NCBI GenBank assembly: GCA_046048295.1
Contig: JBJOGJ010000067.1
Coordinates: 1-16,176 of the forward strand
DNA from: CBDCWA01 sp046048295
GTDB lineage: Bacteria > Pseudomonadota > Alphaproteobacteria > Rhizobiales > Hyphomicrobiaceae
Direction of reading: 5' to 3'
DNA: 16,176 bases
Part shown: positions 1 through 7,709 of the stretch, one piece after another
How the letters are laid out: each line of letters opens with the position of its first letter
Position numbering within the stretch: the first letter of the stretch is position 1
Notes under the pieces: model-generated
Databases searched by the model: none
What the model was told of the DNA's origin: nothing
Seen by the model: the letters and a program-made list of their open reading frames with translations, nothing else
Position numbers and translations under genes: made by a program

Positions 1-225
1 ATGGAGCTTCGTGAACTTGCCCACGCTTATGCCGGGCTCGCCGTCACCGCTCGCAAGAACCAGGGCCTGTTCGAAACCCTCTATCGCCGGGGCATCGCGA
101 CCGCTGATGAGCGCACCCCGCCCGAGCGGGTCGACCGCAGCGCCATCGCGACATACGTGCGGTCATTGACCGAAGGCGCGACGGCCGCTGCTCGCGTAGC
201 TATTCCATTCAGGGCTGCTGGCTGA
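1..225 (+). CDS. Unrecognised protein, probable 3' end of a gene cut by the window edge
   Basis: An open frame runs from the first base to a TGA at 223-225 (74 residues). The window opens on an in-frame ATG, so nothing upstream is visible and this may be an internal methionine. Codons are GC-rich at the third position for most of the length, as expected of a real gene here. The product is helical and soluble-looking, with no signal peptide or membrane segment. The segment ELAHAYAGLAVTARKNQGLF weakly recalls the ligand-binding C-terminal part of TetR-type regulators, but this is too little to name it. It converges on recQ with 33 bases between the stop codons, and I see no hairpin between them. 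Confidence 0.45.
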   Translation: MELRELAHAYAGLAVTARKNQGLFETLYRRGIATADERTPPERVDRSAIATYVRSLTEGATAAARVAIPFRAAG

Positions 226-258
226 AGCTGTTCTTTTCCCGCTACACGTGCCAACGCA

Positions 259-2457
259 CTACGAAAGCGATGCCATCACGCATTTGAGGACACCGTAGTC
301 GTAGCGCCCCTCGAGCGCGCCGTGGGCCGGACCGAGCTTGCCGCTGTCCATGGTGCCGAGCCGCTCGAAAACGGCGACGACCTCGTCGAGTTCGCCCGCT
401 TCCAGTTCAACCGCATCCTCCAGCGTCACCAGCCCGGCTTCGATGGCTTCCGCCAGATGGCCGTAGACGGTCGACAGCTCTATCCCGCGCTCAGCCGCGA
501 TCTCCTCCGCAGGTTGCCCACTGCGCAGCCGCGTGAGCGACTGGCGCGCCGTTGCCGACAATCGACGATCATCGGGCTGCTCTGCGGCAAACCTGGTGAC
601 CGTCTCCAGAAACGCTGCGCCATAGCGGGCGATCTTCCGGGCACCTAGCCCATTGATCTCCGCAAGCCTTGCTTCCGTTGCTGGCCGGATGGTCGCGATT
701 TCAACCAGCGTGCGGTCATGGCAGATGACATAGGGCGGCACCTTGGCGGAAGCTGCCAGCCGCAGCCGGAGCGCCTTCAGAGCCTGGAATAGTGCTTCGT
801 TTTCATGCGCCACCTTGAGCGACGTATCTCGCGCGGCAGCAGATTTCTTCCTACGGGGCACAGCTTGCGCCAGGCGGCGCAGGAACTGCACTTCGCCTTT
901 CAGCAGTGAACGCGCCCTCTCGCCGAGTTGAAGCGTACCGTAGCCATCGGTATCGCCAGCGAGGTAGCCGGCGGCCGTCAACTGGCGGAACATCGAGCGC
1001 CAATTGGACGAATCGACATCCGCTCCGATACCGAACACCGACAACCTGTCGTGCCCATTCCGAATTATCCGTTCGACAGGCTTGCCCTGCAGCACGTCGA
1101 CGAGGTATCCGACGCCGAAACGCTCGCCGGTGCGAAAAACAGCGGACAGCGCCTTCTGGGCTAGTACGGTGCCGTCCTCGGTGCGAGGCGGCGACAGGCA
1201 GTTGTCGCAGTTGCCGCATGGCTCCCGCATCGCCTCTCCGAAGTAGGCAAGCAGCGCTTGGCGCCGGCAGGAAACGAGCTCCGCGAGCCCGATCAGTGCA
1301 TCGAGCTTCTGGCGCTGAACCTTCTTGAACGCTTCGCTGCCTTCCGACTTGTCAATCCACGAACGAAGCTGCATGACATCGGCTAGCCGATAAGCCAGCC
1401 AGGCGTTGGCAGGCTCGCCGTCGCGACCGGCACGGCCAGTCTCCTGGTAATATGCCTCGATCGTCTTCGGAAGGTTGAGGTGCGCGACGAACCGAACGTC
1501 GGGTTTGTCTATTCCCATGCCGAAAGCGATCGTCGCCACGACGATAAGTCCATCCTCAGCAAGAAACCGCTCCTGCGCGCGTCGTCTCAACTCCGGATCG
1601 AGCCCGGCGTGATAAGCGAGCGCCGGCCGGCCCTTCTCGGTCAGCCACGCGGCCGTCTCCTCGACAGACTTGCGAGACAGACAATAGACGATGCCTGCGT
1701 CCCCGGCGTGCTCGCTCTCTATGAACTGCAGCAGCCTGTCGCGCGCGTTGTCGCCTGCCATCTCCTGGATCGTGTAGCGAATGTTCGGACGATCGAAGCT
1801 GGCGATGAACATCCGGGCCCGTTCGAGGCGGAGTTCCTGGACGATCTCATCGCGTGTGCGCTCGTCGGCGGTCGCAGTGAGCGCCACGCGCGGAACATGC
1901 GGGAAGCGCTCGGCCAGCACCTTGAGTTGCCTGTACTCCGGACGAAAATCGTGTCCCCATTGCGACACGCAGTGCGCCTCATCTATCGCGAATAGCGAAA
2001 TCTGCGCCCGCTCGATCAGTCCCAGCATACGTTCCTGCAGAAGGCGCTCTGGCGCGACGTAGAGGATCTGCAGTCCGCCACTTGTCAGCTGGCCCTCGAC
2101 CTCGACCTGATCGCGCCAGGAAAGCGTCGAGTTAAGAAACGCTGCCCTGACGCCCAGTTCCTTCAGGGCATCGACCTGATCCTGCATCAATGCAATGAGA
2201 GGCGAAACGACGATTCCCGTGCCGCCGCGGACCAGAGCCGGCACCTGGTAGCAGAGCGACTTGCCGCCACCGGTCGGCATCAGCACGAGCGCATCGCCGC
2301 CACCTGTCAGCGTCTCGACGATCTGCTCCTGGTGCGAGCGAAAGCTCTTATAGCCGAATACTGTCTCGAGGATTTCGTGCGCACGCTCCATCGGATCGCA
2401 AAGGTCCGCCCCCGCCCCGACCGGCAATGCCAGCGTCTCCTGTCCCCGAGCCCCCAT
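259..2457 (-). CDS. recQ: ATP-dependent DNA helicase RecQ with extra C-terminal HTH domain
   Basis: A 3'-5' superfamily 2 DNA helicase for recombination repair and restart of stalled replication forks. Seen in the 732-residue product: Walker A MPTGGGKS (60-67), DEAH box (159-162), motif VI QETGRAGRDG (338-347), the four zinc-binding cysteines C397, C414, C417 and C420, then an RQC winged helix (about 428-535) and an HRDC domain (about 550-625). Classical RecQ ends near here at about 610 residues. This protein continues for about 100 residues (about 635-732) with a pattern (AEEIAAERGIELSTVYGHLA, later YDYGVLKCV) that fits the HTH_40 domain seen at the end of some RecQ and YpbB-type proteins. 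The chosen ATG has AGGGA six bases upstream; an internal Met23 lacks a ribosome binding site. It is divergent from the small exported protein gene at 2709. Confidence 0.97.
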   Translation of the reverse strand: MGARGQETLALPVGAGADLCDPMERAHEILETVFGYKSFRSHQEQIVETLTGGGDALVLMPTGGGKSLCYQVPALVRGGTGIVVSPLIALMQDQVDALKELGVRAAFLNSTLSWRDQVEVEGQLTSGGLQILYVAPERLLQERMLGLIERAQISLFAIDEAHCVSQWGHDFRPEYRQLKVLAERFPHVPRVALTATADERTRDEIVQELRLERARMFIASFDRPNIRYTIQEMAGDNARDRLLQFIESEHAGDAGIVYCLSRKSVEETAAWLTEKGRPALAYHAGLDPELRRRAQERFLAEDGLIVVATIAFGMGIDKPDVRFVAHLNLPKTIEAYYQETGRAGRDGEPANAWLAYRLADVMQLRSWIDKSEGSEAFKKVQRQKLDALIGLAELVSCRRQALLAYFGEAMREPCGNCDNCLSPPRTEDGTVLAQKALSAVFRTGERFGVGYLVDVLQGKPVERIIRNGHDRLSVFGIGADVDSSNWRSMFRQLTAAGYLAGDTDGYGTLQLGERARSLLKGEVQFLRRLAQAVPRRKKSAAARDTSLKVAHENEALFQALKALRLRLAASAKVPPYVICHDRTLVEIATIRPATEARLAEINGLGARKIARYGAAFLETVTRFAAEQPDDRRLSATARQSLTRLRSGQPAEEIAAERGIELSTVYGHLAEAIEAGLVTLEDAVELEAGELDEVVAVFERLGTMDSGKLGPAHGALEGRYDYGVLKCVMASLS

Positions 2458-2708
2458 AATGCGTCCCTGCTACCCCGAACCCCGGTCGCCGAAGCTATTG
2501 CGATTCGCTCACATTTGCGCGCGATTTGCATATACCTGCTTGGCCGCCGAGGCGTCCTGTCGTAGATCGTCTGGAGTCATCCGCTCTGTCGCCACGGGGT
2601 CGATATGAACGCATGGCGACGTCCCATTCAGAACGAGTTCATGCTCGGCGCAGTACGGTTTACGTCTAAATCGCGTGATAAGCCTCGAAAATCGGTAAGG
2701 AGGACTGA

Positions 2709-2990
2709 ATGTCGACCGTGAGGACGAGCGCTGCCATCGCCATAGCCCTGACGTTGGGCCTCAATGCGCTCGCCCCTGCCGCAGTGGCCCAGGCCAGTTG
2801 CGCCGACTATGCACGTATCGCATTGCAGCAGCACAAGGAAAACGTCTCCAACAAGTGCAACCTGACCGGACCGGAATGGAACGACCAGTACAGTCGCCAC
2901 CTCCAGTGGTGCAGCTCGGTACCACCGGCCAAATGGAAGGCGGAGCTGAAGGAACGCGAACAGAAGCTATCCGCCTGCAAGGCGCGCTGA
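2709..2990 (+). CDS. Small exported four-cysteine protein
   Basis: A 93-residue protein with a clear Sec signal peptide: basic start, hydrophobic core at about 8-22, and a likely signal peptidase I site at AVA-QA or AQA-S (about residues 27-30). The mature part of about 63 residues has four cysteines (C31, C50, C68, C90), probably two disulfides in the periplasm. The pattern C-x2-YA, then GPEW, then a histidine four residues before WC, then a final Cys near the end, is one I recall from small uncharacterised alphaproteobacterial exported proteins; no function is known to me. The start is fixed by a strong TAAGGAGG at 2696-2703, five bases before the ATG. Its stop lies three bases from the stop of rsmE, which runs the other way. 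Confidence 0.85.
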   Translation: MSTVRTSAAIAIALTLGLNALAPAAVAQASCADYARIALQQHKENVSNKCNLTGPEWNDQYSRHLQWCSSVPPAKWKAELKEREQKLSACKAR

Positions 2991-2993
2991 ACC

Positions 2994-3734
2994 TCAGCGC
3001 CAGTCCCCAAGCACCGCATTCACCAGCGCCAGCGCGGCAACTGCCGCTGTGTCGGCGCGCATGATCCTCGGCCCGAGTGAAATGCTGGCTGTAAAGGGCT
3101 GTGCCCTGAGAAGTGCGCGTTCAGCCTCGTCGAAACCGCCCTCGGGACCGATCAGGACAGCGAGCGGGCCGCGTGGAAGTGCAGAAAGAGCTGCAATCGG
3201 ACTGCCAGGATCGAGCCCCTCATCGCAGAATACCAACCGTCGGTCCGGATCCCAGCCATCTATGACGCGTTCCAGCTTTTCAGGTTGCATCACCTCCGGC
3301 AACCTCAGTATCCCGCATTGCTCGGCCGCCTCCACGACGTTCAACCTCATACGGTCCAGGTTCAACCGCTCGACCTGGGTATGGCGCGTAAGGACCGGTC
3401 GCAGCCGGGCAACACCGAGCTCGACCGCCTTCTGCACCATGTAGTCGAGCCTGGCTCGCTTCAACGGCGCGAAGAGATAGTCGATATCGGGGCCGGACTC
3501 CTGCCCCCGAACCTGCGCCTCGACAAGCAGCTGGCAGCTGCGGCGACTTTCCACCTCCAATCCCGCCCGCCATTCGCCATCGCGTCCGTTGAACACCAGA
3601 ATGATGTCACCGGCCTTCATTCGCAGAACGTTGATGAGATAATTTGCCTGCGTGCGGTCGCACGCGACGCTCACACCAGGGGCGAGATCCATGTCGAGGA
3701 ACAGCCTTTGCGCGCGAATATCATGTATCGCCAT
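2994..3734 (-). CDS. rsmE: 16S rRNA (uracil(1498)-N3)-methyltransferase RsmE
   Basis: Methylates N3 of U1498 in helix 44 of 16S rRNA, using S-adenosylmethionine, on the assembled 30S subunit. The 246-residue length matches the family. An N-terminal PUA-like domain (about 8-75, with NVLRMKAGD at 35-43) is followed by a SPOUT methyltransferase domain bearing the knot motifs LIGPEGGF (194-201) and LGPRIMRADTA (220-230). The usual LGPRILRTETA is thus slightly altered (Met for Leu, Ala-Asp for Thr-Glu), within what I would expect for the family. The ATG has AAGGAG seven bases upstream on the minus strand. The gene is divergent from ubiA, a pairing common in Rhizobiales. Confidence 0.96.
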   Translation of the reverse strand: MAIHDIRAQRLFLDMDLAPGVSVACDRTQANYLINVLRMKAGDIILVFNGRDGEWRAGLEVESRRSCQLLVEAQVRGQESGPDIDYLFAPLKRARLDYMVQKAVELGVARLRPVLTRHTQVERLNLDRMRLNVVEAAEQCGILRLPEVMQPEKLERVIDGWDPDRRLVFCDEGLDPGSPIAALSALPRGPLAVLIGPEGGFDEAERALLRAQPFTASISLGPRIMRADTAAVAALALVNAVLGDWR

Positions 3735-3789
3735 CGATGCGCTCCTTCGCCGTGTTCCACACCTGCCTTACCATGAACTAGGCTTAGGC

Positions 3790-3802
3790 GTATCCTGGAT
3801 AC
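3790..3802. promoter_or_regulatory. Palindrome GTATCC-T-GGATAC between rsmE and ubiA
   Basis: A perfect 6-bp inverted repeat around one central base lies in the 90-bp divergent gap, 23 bases before the ubiA start. It could be a regulator site or overlap core promoter elements of either gene. No regulator is assigned; short palindromes do occur by chance. Confidence 0.3.
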
Positions 3803-3824
3803 AAAGACACCGAACCGGAGCGAG

Positions 3825-4775
3825 ATGAAGGTCCGATCCCCAGAACAATCCGGCATCGTTGCCGACGCGCATCCCGACAACTGGGTCGACCGCCTCGCGC
3901 CCGGCGGAGTGAAGCCCTACCTCAAGCTGGCCCGCTTCGACAGGCCGATCGGAGCTTGGCTGCTTCTTTTTCCCTGCTGGTGGGCGCAGGCACTTGCCGA
4001 ACTTTCCCTCGGCCGCAGCCATCCCGACCTGTGGATGATCGCCCTGTTCTTTGCCGGTGCATTCGTGATGCGCGGCGCCGGCTGCGCGTGGAACGACTAC
4101 CTGGACCATGAATACGACGCCCGTGTCGCACGCACCGCGAGCAGGCCGATCCCCTCCGGCCAGATCACACCCACACAGGCCGTAGCATTCGGCGTCGCGC
4201 TGTCGTTCGCAGGGCTTGCAGTCCTTCTTCAGTTCAACACATTCACGATCTGGCTCGCCATTTCCTCGCTCGCGCTGGTCGCCCTCTATCCGCTTGCCAA
4301 GCGCTTCACCTACTGGCCTCAGATCGTGCTGGGCCTGACATTCAAGTGGGGTGCGCTTGTCGGCTGGGCAGCCGTTACGGGAACGCTCGATTGGCGGGCG
4401 CTGGTGCTCTATGCCGGCTCGGTGTTCTGGACCATCGGCTATGACACGATCTACGCCCACCAGGATAAGGACGACGACGCCGAAGTCGGCCTGAAATCCA
4501 GCGCGCTCTATCTGGGCGAACGATCGCATGTCTGGATCGCCGGTTTCTATCTGGCGGCCGTCGCGCTGTGGTCGACTGCTGCGGCATTTTCGGGCGCCGG
4601 CCTCGTATTCTGGGTGGCCATGGCAGGTGTGGCCGGTCAACTGGCCTGGCAGGTAGCCACCCTCGATACGGGCAGCCGCGACAATTGCCTTGCCCGGTTC
4701 AGGTCGAACCGCTTCGTCGGCTGGGGCATTTTCCTGGGTCTCGTTGCCGAGATGATGCGCCACAGTGCGATCTAG
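3825..4775 (+). CDS. ubiA: 4-hydroxybenzoate polyprenyltransferase UbiA
   Basis: Integral membrane enzyme that attaches the polyprenyl chain to 4-hydroxybenzoate, the first membrane-bound step of ubiquinone synthesis. The 316-residue product shows both Mg-diphosphate binding motifs of the UbiA family: NDYLDHEYDARVART (90-104, with D91, D94, D98) and YDTIYAHQDKDDDAEVGLKS (206-225, with D207, D214, D216-D218). Eight or so hydrophobic segments are spread from about residue 40 to the end. The first about 30 residues are a hydrophilic extension. GGAG at 3817-3820 lies four bases before the ATG. The gene stands alone on its strand and is followed by a strong hairpin at 4791. A long antisense open frame covers the gene but is judged spurious. 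Confidence 0.96.
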   Translation: MKVRSPEQSGIVADAHPDNWVDRLAPGGVKPYLKLARFDRPIGAWLLLFPCWWAQALAELSLGRSHPDLWMIALFFAGAFVMRGAGCAWNDYLDHEYDARVARTASRPIPSGQITPTQAVAFGVALSFAGLAVLLQFNTFTIWLAISSLALVALYPLAKRFTYWPQIVLGLTFKWGALVGWAAVTGTLDWRALVLYAGSVFWTIGYDTIYAHQDKDDDAEVGLKSSALYLGERSHVWIAGFYLAAVALWSTAAAFSGAGLVFWVAMAGVAGQLAWQVATLDTGSRDNCLARFRSNRFVGWGIFLGLVAEMMRHSAI

Positions 4776-4790
4776 GCCCCGAAATGCGTC

Positions 4791-4822
4791 GAGCGGCACC
4801 CCCTTGGCCGGGGGTGCCGCTC
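4791..4822 (+). terminator. Strong hairpin after ubiA, probable terminator
   Basis: A perfect 13-bp stem, GAGCGGCACCCCC (4791-4803) with GGGGGTGCCGCTC (4810-4822) and a six-base loop, begins 15 bases after the ubiA stop. No T-run follows, so it may work as a pause or RNA 3'-end stabiliser rather than a classical intrinsic terminator. Confidence 0.7.
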
Positions 4823-4898
4823 CTGACACCTGCCTGCAACTTCCGAGCATTCACTAACCCGTGAAGCAGCAGGATGAACATTACCAGCGCCGAATGAG

Positions 4899-4916
4899 CG
4901 CCCTCTTAAGAAGGCG
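4899..4916. repeat. Near-perfect 18-bp palindrome in the ubiA-DUF4170 gap
   Basis: CGCCCTCTTAAGAAGGCG is self-complementary except for one C/A pair. A run of five T lies about six bases beyond it (4923-4927), so it may be a second weak terminator or a protein-binding site. Its function is unknown. Confidence 0.3.
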
Positions 4917-4986
4917 ATGAGGTTTTTGCCAACAGTTGTCCCAGCCCGGGATATGCGAGGCTCGGGGCTTGCGCAAACCACTACGC

Positions 4987-5008
4987 TCGTGCACGACGAT
5001 GTGCACGA
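4987..5008. promoter_or_regulatory. Inverted repeat TCGTGCAC-N6-GTGCACGA before DUF4170
   Basis: A perfect 8-bp inverted repeat with a six-base spacer lies 30 bases before the DUF4170 start. It could be an operator or a short stem-loop in the mRNA leader of the DUF4170-exporter operon. The 263-bp gap 4776-5038 holds no gene that I can see. Confidence 0.35.
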
Positions 5009-5038
5009 AAGTGAAAACTGAAACGCGAGGATCGGATC

Positions 5039-5302
5039 ATGAGCAAGGGTTCGCCCAGCGACGCCAAAGAGGGCGGCGAACAACTGCTTCATCTGGTATT
5101 GGGTGGAGAACTCAAGTCGCTCGACTCGACGGAATTCCGTGACCTTTCCGGCGTCGATATCGTCGGCATATACCCGAACTATGCCGAAGCCTACAAAGCC
5201 TGGAAGGCGGCTGCACAACGCACCGTCGACAATGCGCATATGCGCTATTTCGTCGTCCACCTGCACCGCCTGATGCAGCCCGACGAAGCGGATGCTGACT
5301 AG
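5039..5302 (+). CDS. DUF4170 family protein
   Basis: An 87-residue soluble protein. The core from about 15 to 78 (LHLVLGGELKSLDSTEFRDL, then VGIYPNYAEAYKAWK, then NAHMRYFVVHLHRLM) matches what I know of DUF4170, a small family of Alphaproteobacteria with no established biochemical role. In related genomes such genes often sit beside lipid A/Kdo synthesis genes. Here it is the first gene of a two-gene unit with an MsbA-like exporter 12 bases downstream, which fits an envelope-lipid connection; that link is inferred. The ATG is preceded by GAGG eight bases upstream. A perfect inverted repeat lies 30 bases before the start. Confidence 0.88.
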   Translation: MSKGSPSDAKEGGEQLLHLVLGGELKSLDSTEFRDLSGVDIVGIYPNYAEAYKAWKAAAQRTVDNAHMRYFVVHLHRLMQPDEADAD

Positions 5303-5314
5303 GCGGACTGATGC

Positions 5315-7114
5315 GTGCAGAAACAAGCCGACGATAGGCCGACTGAACCCGGTCCTAGCTCTGCGGCCCAAGCAGGGCGAGGCATGCTTGCCCGCTTCCT
5401 CTCGGACTGGGTCTTCCCGCGCTGGCCCGCTCTCCTCTGGGCGCTCCTCCTGACAGCATTGCTGTCAGCCGCGACCGCGAGCTACCCAAAGATCATCCAG
5501 GTGTCTTTCGACACGCTGCTCGGCGGCAACAGCGCGGTACTTCACTGGGTACTCGCGGCAATCGTCGGCGTAACCGCGCTCCGGTCCATCCTCCTTTACG
5601 TACAGACGGTGACGACCAACCGCATCGTGACTCGGCTCACGACGGACATGCAGATTGCAGCTTTCCGCCATCTGATCTCGGCCGACTATCACCGCCTTTC
5701 CCGTGAGGCGCCGGGCCAGTTCGTCTCACGCCTCATCAACGACATTACATTCATCCAGCAGGCCGCACAGGCAGCACTCAACTCAGCCATCCGCGACACG
5801 CTCATGATCGTCGCACTCGTCGCGATGATGGTCTACCTCGACTGGTTCATGTCGCTGATCGTACTGTGCGTCTATCCGATTGCCGCACTGCCCATCGCGA
5901 TCATCAGCGAACGACTGCGCCGGGTCGCCAAGCAGACCCAGCTAGGGCTGGGGGACATGACGTCACAGCTCACGGAGAAGCTGTCGAGCGCCCGCCTCAT
6001 CAAGACCTATCGCCTCGAAAGCTATGTAGCTGAAAAAATCGACCACTCCTTTGAAGAGGTGTTCCGATTGCGCATGCGGGCAGTGCGCAACCGCGCCCGC
6101 ATCGACCCGCTCCTCGAAGCATTGGGCGGGCTCGCAGTGGCAGGCGTCGTGGGGCTCGCCTACTGGCGTATCTCGAATGGGGTCTCGACGGTTGGCGACT
6201 TCATGGGTTTCGTGACTGCGCTGCTGATGGCTGCGCAGCCCATCCGGGGCCTCGGCAACCTCTCCGGCAAGGTCAAGGAGGGGCTCGCTGCTGTCGAGCG
6301 GATCTACGAGATCCTGGACGAGAAGCCGCGCATCGAGGATCGCCCGGGTGCGCGGCCGCTGGCGCTCAAGGACGGTACCATCGCGTTCCAGGACGTCGCC
6401 TTCTCCTACCCCGATAGCGGCGAGGCGCATGCGATCGAGAACTTTACGCTGACGGTTGCCGGCGGCACTACCGTTGCCCTGGTGGGACGATCGGGAGCTG
6501 GCAAGTCGACTGTTATCAACCTTGTCCTGCGCCTCTTCGACGTCGACGGCGGTGCGATCCGGATCGACGGCCAGGACATCCGCGACGTCGAACTCGCGAG
6601 CCTGCGCGATGCAATCTCCATCGTGAGCCAGGACGTCACGCTGTTCGACGATACCATTGCCGCGAACATCGCCCTCGGTTGTCTCGGCGCCAGCCAGGAG
6701 AAGATCGAGGCCGCCGCCCGCGCCGCCGCCGCGCATGAGTTCATCGCCGCCCAGCCCGACGGCTATCGGACAATGATCGGAGATCGCGGCATGCGCCTAT
6801 CTGGCGGCCAGCGCCAGCGCCTCGCACTCGCCCGCGCGATCCTTCGTGACGCACCGATCCTGCTGCTCGACGAGGCGACCAGCGCGCTCGATACGCAATC
6901 GGAACAGCTGGTTCAGGCGGCGTTGGCCCGCTTCACCAAGAACCGCACGACAATCGTGATCGCCCACAGGCTTTCTACCGTTCAGAGCGCCGATCTTATT
7001 TGCGTCATGGAGGCTGGCAGGATCGTCGAAACTGGACAACACGGCGAATTGCTGGCCATGAACGGTGCCTACCGGCAGCTCTCCGAGGCGCAGCTGCTCG
7101 GCGCTCCCGAATAG
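5315..7114 (+). CDS. MsbA-like ABC exporter, fused permease and ATPase
   Basis: A half-size type IV ABC exporter of 599 residues, expected to work as a homodimer in the inner membrane. An N-terminal six-helix transmembrane domain (about 35-320) is followed by an ATPase domain with Walker A GRSGAGKST (391-399), Q-loop Q439, signature LSGGQ (495-499), Walker B ILLLDEA (515-521, catalytic E520) and H-loop H551. The segment LSSARLIKTYRLE (223-235) is typical of lipid and multidrug exporters. It most resembles MsbA, the lipid A flippase, but sequence alone cannot exclude another lipid or drug substrate, so no symbol is given. The start is uncertain: GTG at 5315, 12 bases after the DUF4170 stop, or ATG at 5384 (residue 24, with AGGGCGAGG just upstream), which would drop a low-complexity hydrophilic tail. 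Confidence 0.93.
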   Translation: MQKQADDRPTEPGPSSAAQAGRGMLARFLSDWVFPRWPALLWALLLTALLSAATASYPKIIQVSFDTLLGGNSAVLHWVLAAIVGVTALRSILLYVQTVTTNRIVTRLTTDMQIAAFRHLISADYHRLSREAPGQFVSRLINDITFIQQAAQAALNSAIRDTLMIVALVAMMVYLDWFMSLIVLCVYPIAALPIAIISERLRRVAKQTQLGLGDMTSQLTEKLSSARLIKTYRLESYVAEKIDHSFEEVFRLRMRAVRNRARIDPLLEALGGLAVAGVVGLAYWRISNGVSTVGDFMGFVTALLMAAQPIRGLGNLSGKVKEGLAAVERIYEILDEKPRIEDRPGARPLALKDGTIAFQDVAFSYPDSGEAHAIENFTLTVAGGTTVALVGRSGAGKSTVINLVLRLFDVDGGAIRIDGQDIRDVELASLRDAISIVSQDVTLFDDTIAANIALGCLGASQEKIEAAARAAAAHEFIAAQPDGYRTMIGDRGMRLSGGQRQRLALARAILRDAPILLLDEATSALDTQSEQLVQAALARFTKNRTTIVIAHRLSTVQSADLICVMEAGRIVETGQHGELLAMNGAYRQLSEAQLLGAPE

Positions 7115-7228
7115 CGCAGTTTCTCCACAGCCTTGAAACTGCGGTTGTCTGCGCACTGCATTCGCCACATCCTCGTCACCTGGGGCCAATACGGCTCATG
7201 GATAGGCAAGGTATCTTGGGCGGGGCTG

Positions 7229-7705
7229 ATGTCATTGCGGTCGGGAATAAATGGAGCTGCGTGTCGCAGCACTGGAACCGCGGGAATTATAGCGCTGATA
7301 TTTGCGCTCGCTGGCTCCGGCTGCCAGTCCGCCAACACGCCGCAGATCCAAGGTATCGGCAAGGGTGAGGCCTGCGTCAACGATAGCCAACAGTGCATAT
7401 CCGAGCGTTCGAGCGCGTTGAACGCCCTGCTGCTCGACAAGAACAATCGCTGGCTCGATCGGTCGCCGAGTGTCGACAGCTATGCCTCCGGCGTCCGCCT
7501 GTTCGCGCTGAAGAGCCGCAAGAGGTCGCTCTCCTGCAACGATCTGACACGGGGCGTGAGGGAGGCCGACGCTGCCCCGGCTGTGTTGCGCGGCCCGGGT
7601 GCAGGGAGGCTTACCCCGGCACAGGTCTCGCGCGGCCTGATGTTTGCCACGGAAGTATCGCGCGAGCTGAAGCGGGAGGCACGACGTAAGGGCTGCCGGG
7701 TCTGA
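7229..7705 (+). CDS. Conserved hypothetical exported protein, possible lipoprotein
   Basis: Read from the ATG at 7229, the product has 158 residues. A hydrophobic stretch (about 17-31, TAGIIALIFALAGSG) ends at C32, suggesting a lipoprotein signal, though the residue at -3 is Gly rather than the usual Leu, so the lipobox is poor. The mature part contains CVNDSQQC, a segment SYASGVRLFALKSRKRSLSC with another cysteine, and the conserved-looking ADAAPAVLRGP. I know no function. The frame is open back to 7133, but the first 32 residues look unlike coding sequence; the ATG at 7229 has GGGCGGGG close upstream. It starts 114 bases after the ABC exporter and ends four bases from the convergent gene at 7710. 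Confidence 0.72.
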   Translation: MSLRSGINGAACRSTGTAGIIALIFALAGSGCQSANTPQIQGIGKGEACVNDSQQCISERSSALNALLLDKNNRWLDRSPSVDSYASGVRLFALKSRKRSLSCNDLTRGVREADAAPAVLRGPGAGRLTPAQVSRGLMFATEVSRELKREARRKGCRV

Positions 7706-7709
7706 GCCT

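Noticed and set aside
2595..2660. Possible LexA-like words (GAACGCATGGCGACG and GAACGAGTTC) near recQ
   Set aside because: Neither matches the alphaproteobacterial GAAC-N7-GAAC or GTTC-N7-GTTC pattern, so no SOS box is claimed.
3768..4850. A 360-codon open frame on the minus strand covering all of ubiA
   Set aside because: It is a by-product of GC-rich third positions in ubiA. The composition is rich in Arg, Gly, Pro, His and Gln, with no family motif, and ubiA opposite is unambiguous.
5963..6736. A 257-codon minus-strand frame opposite the ABC exporter
   Set aside because: It lies wholly inside a certain gene, has biased low-quality composition and shows no recognisable domain.
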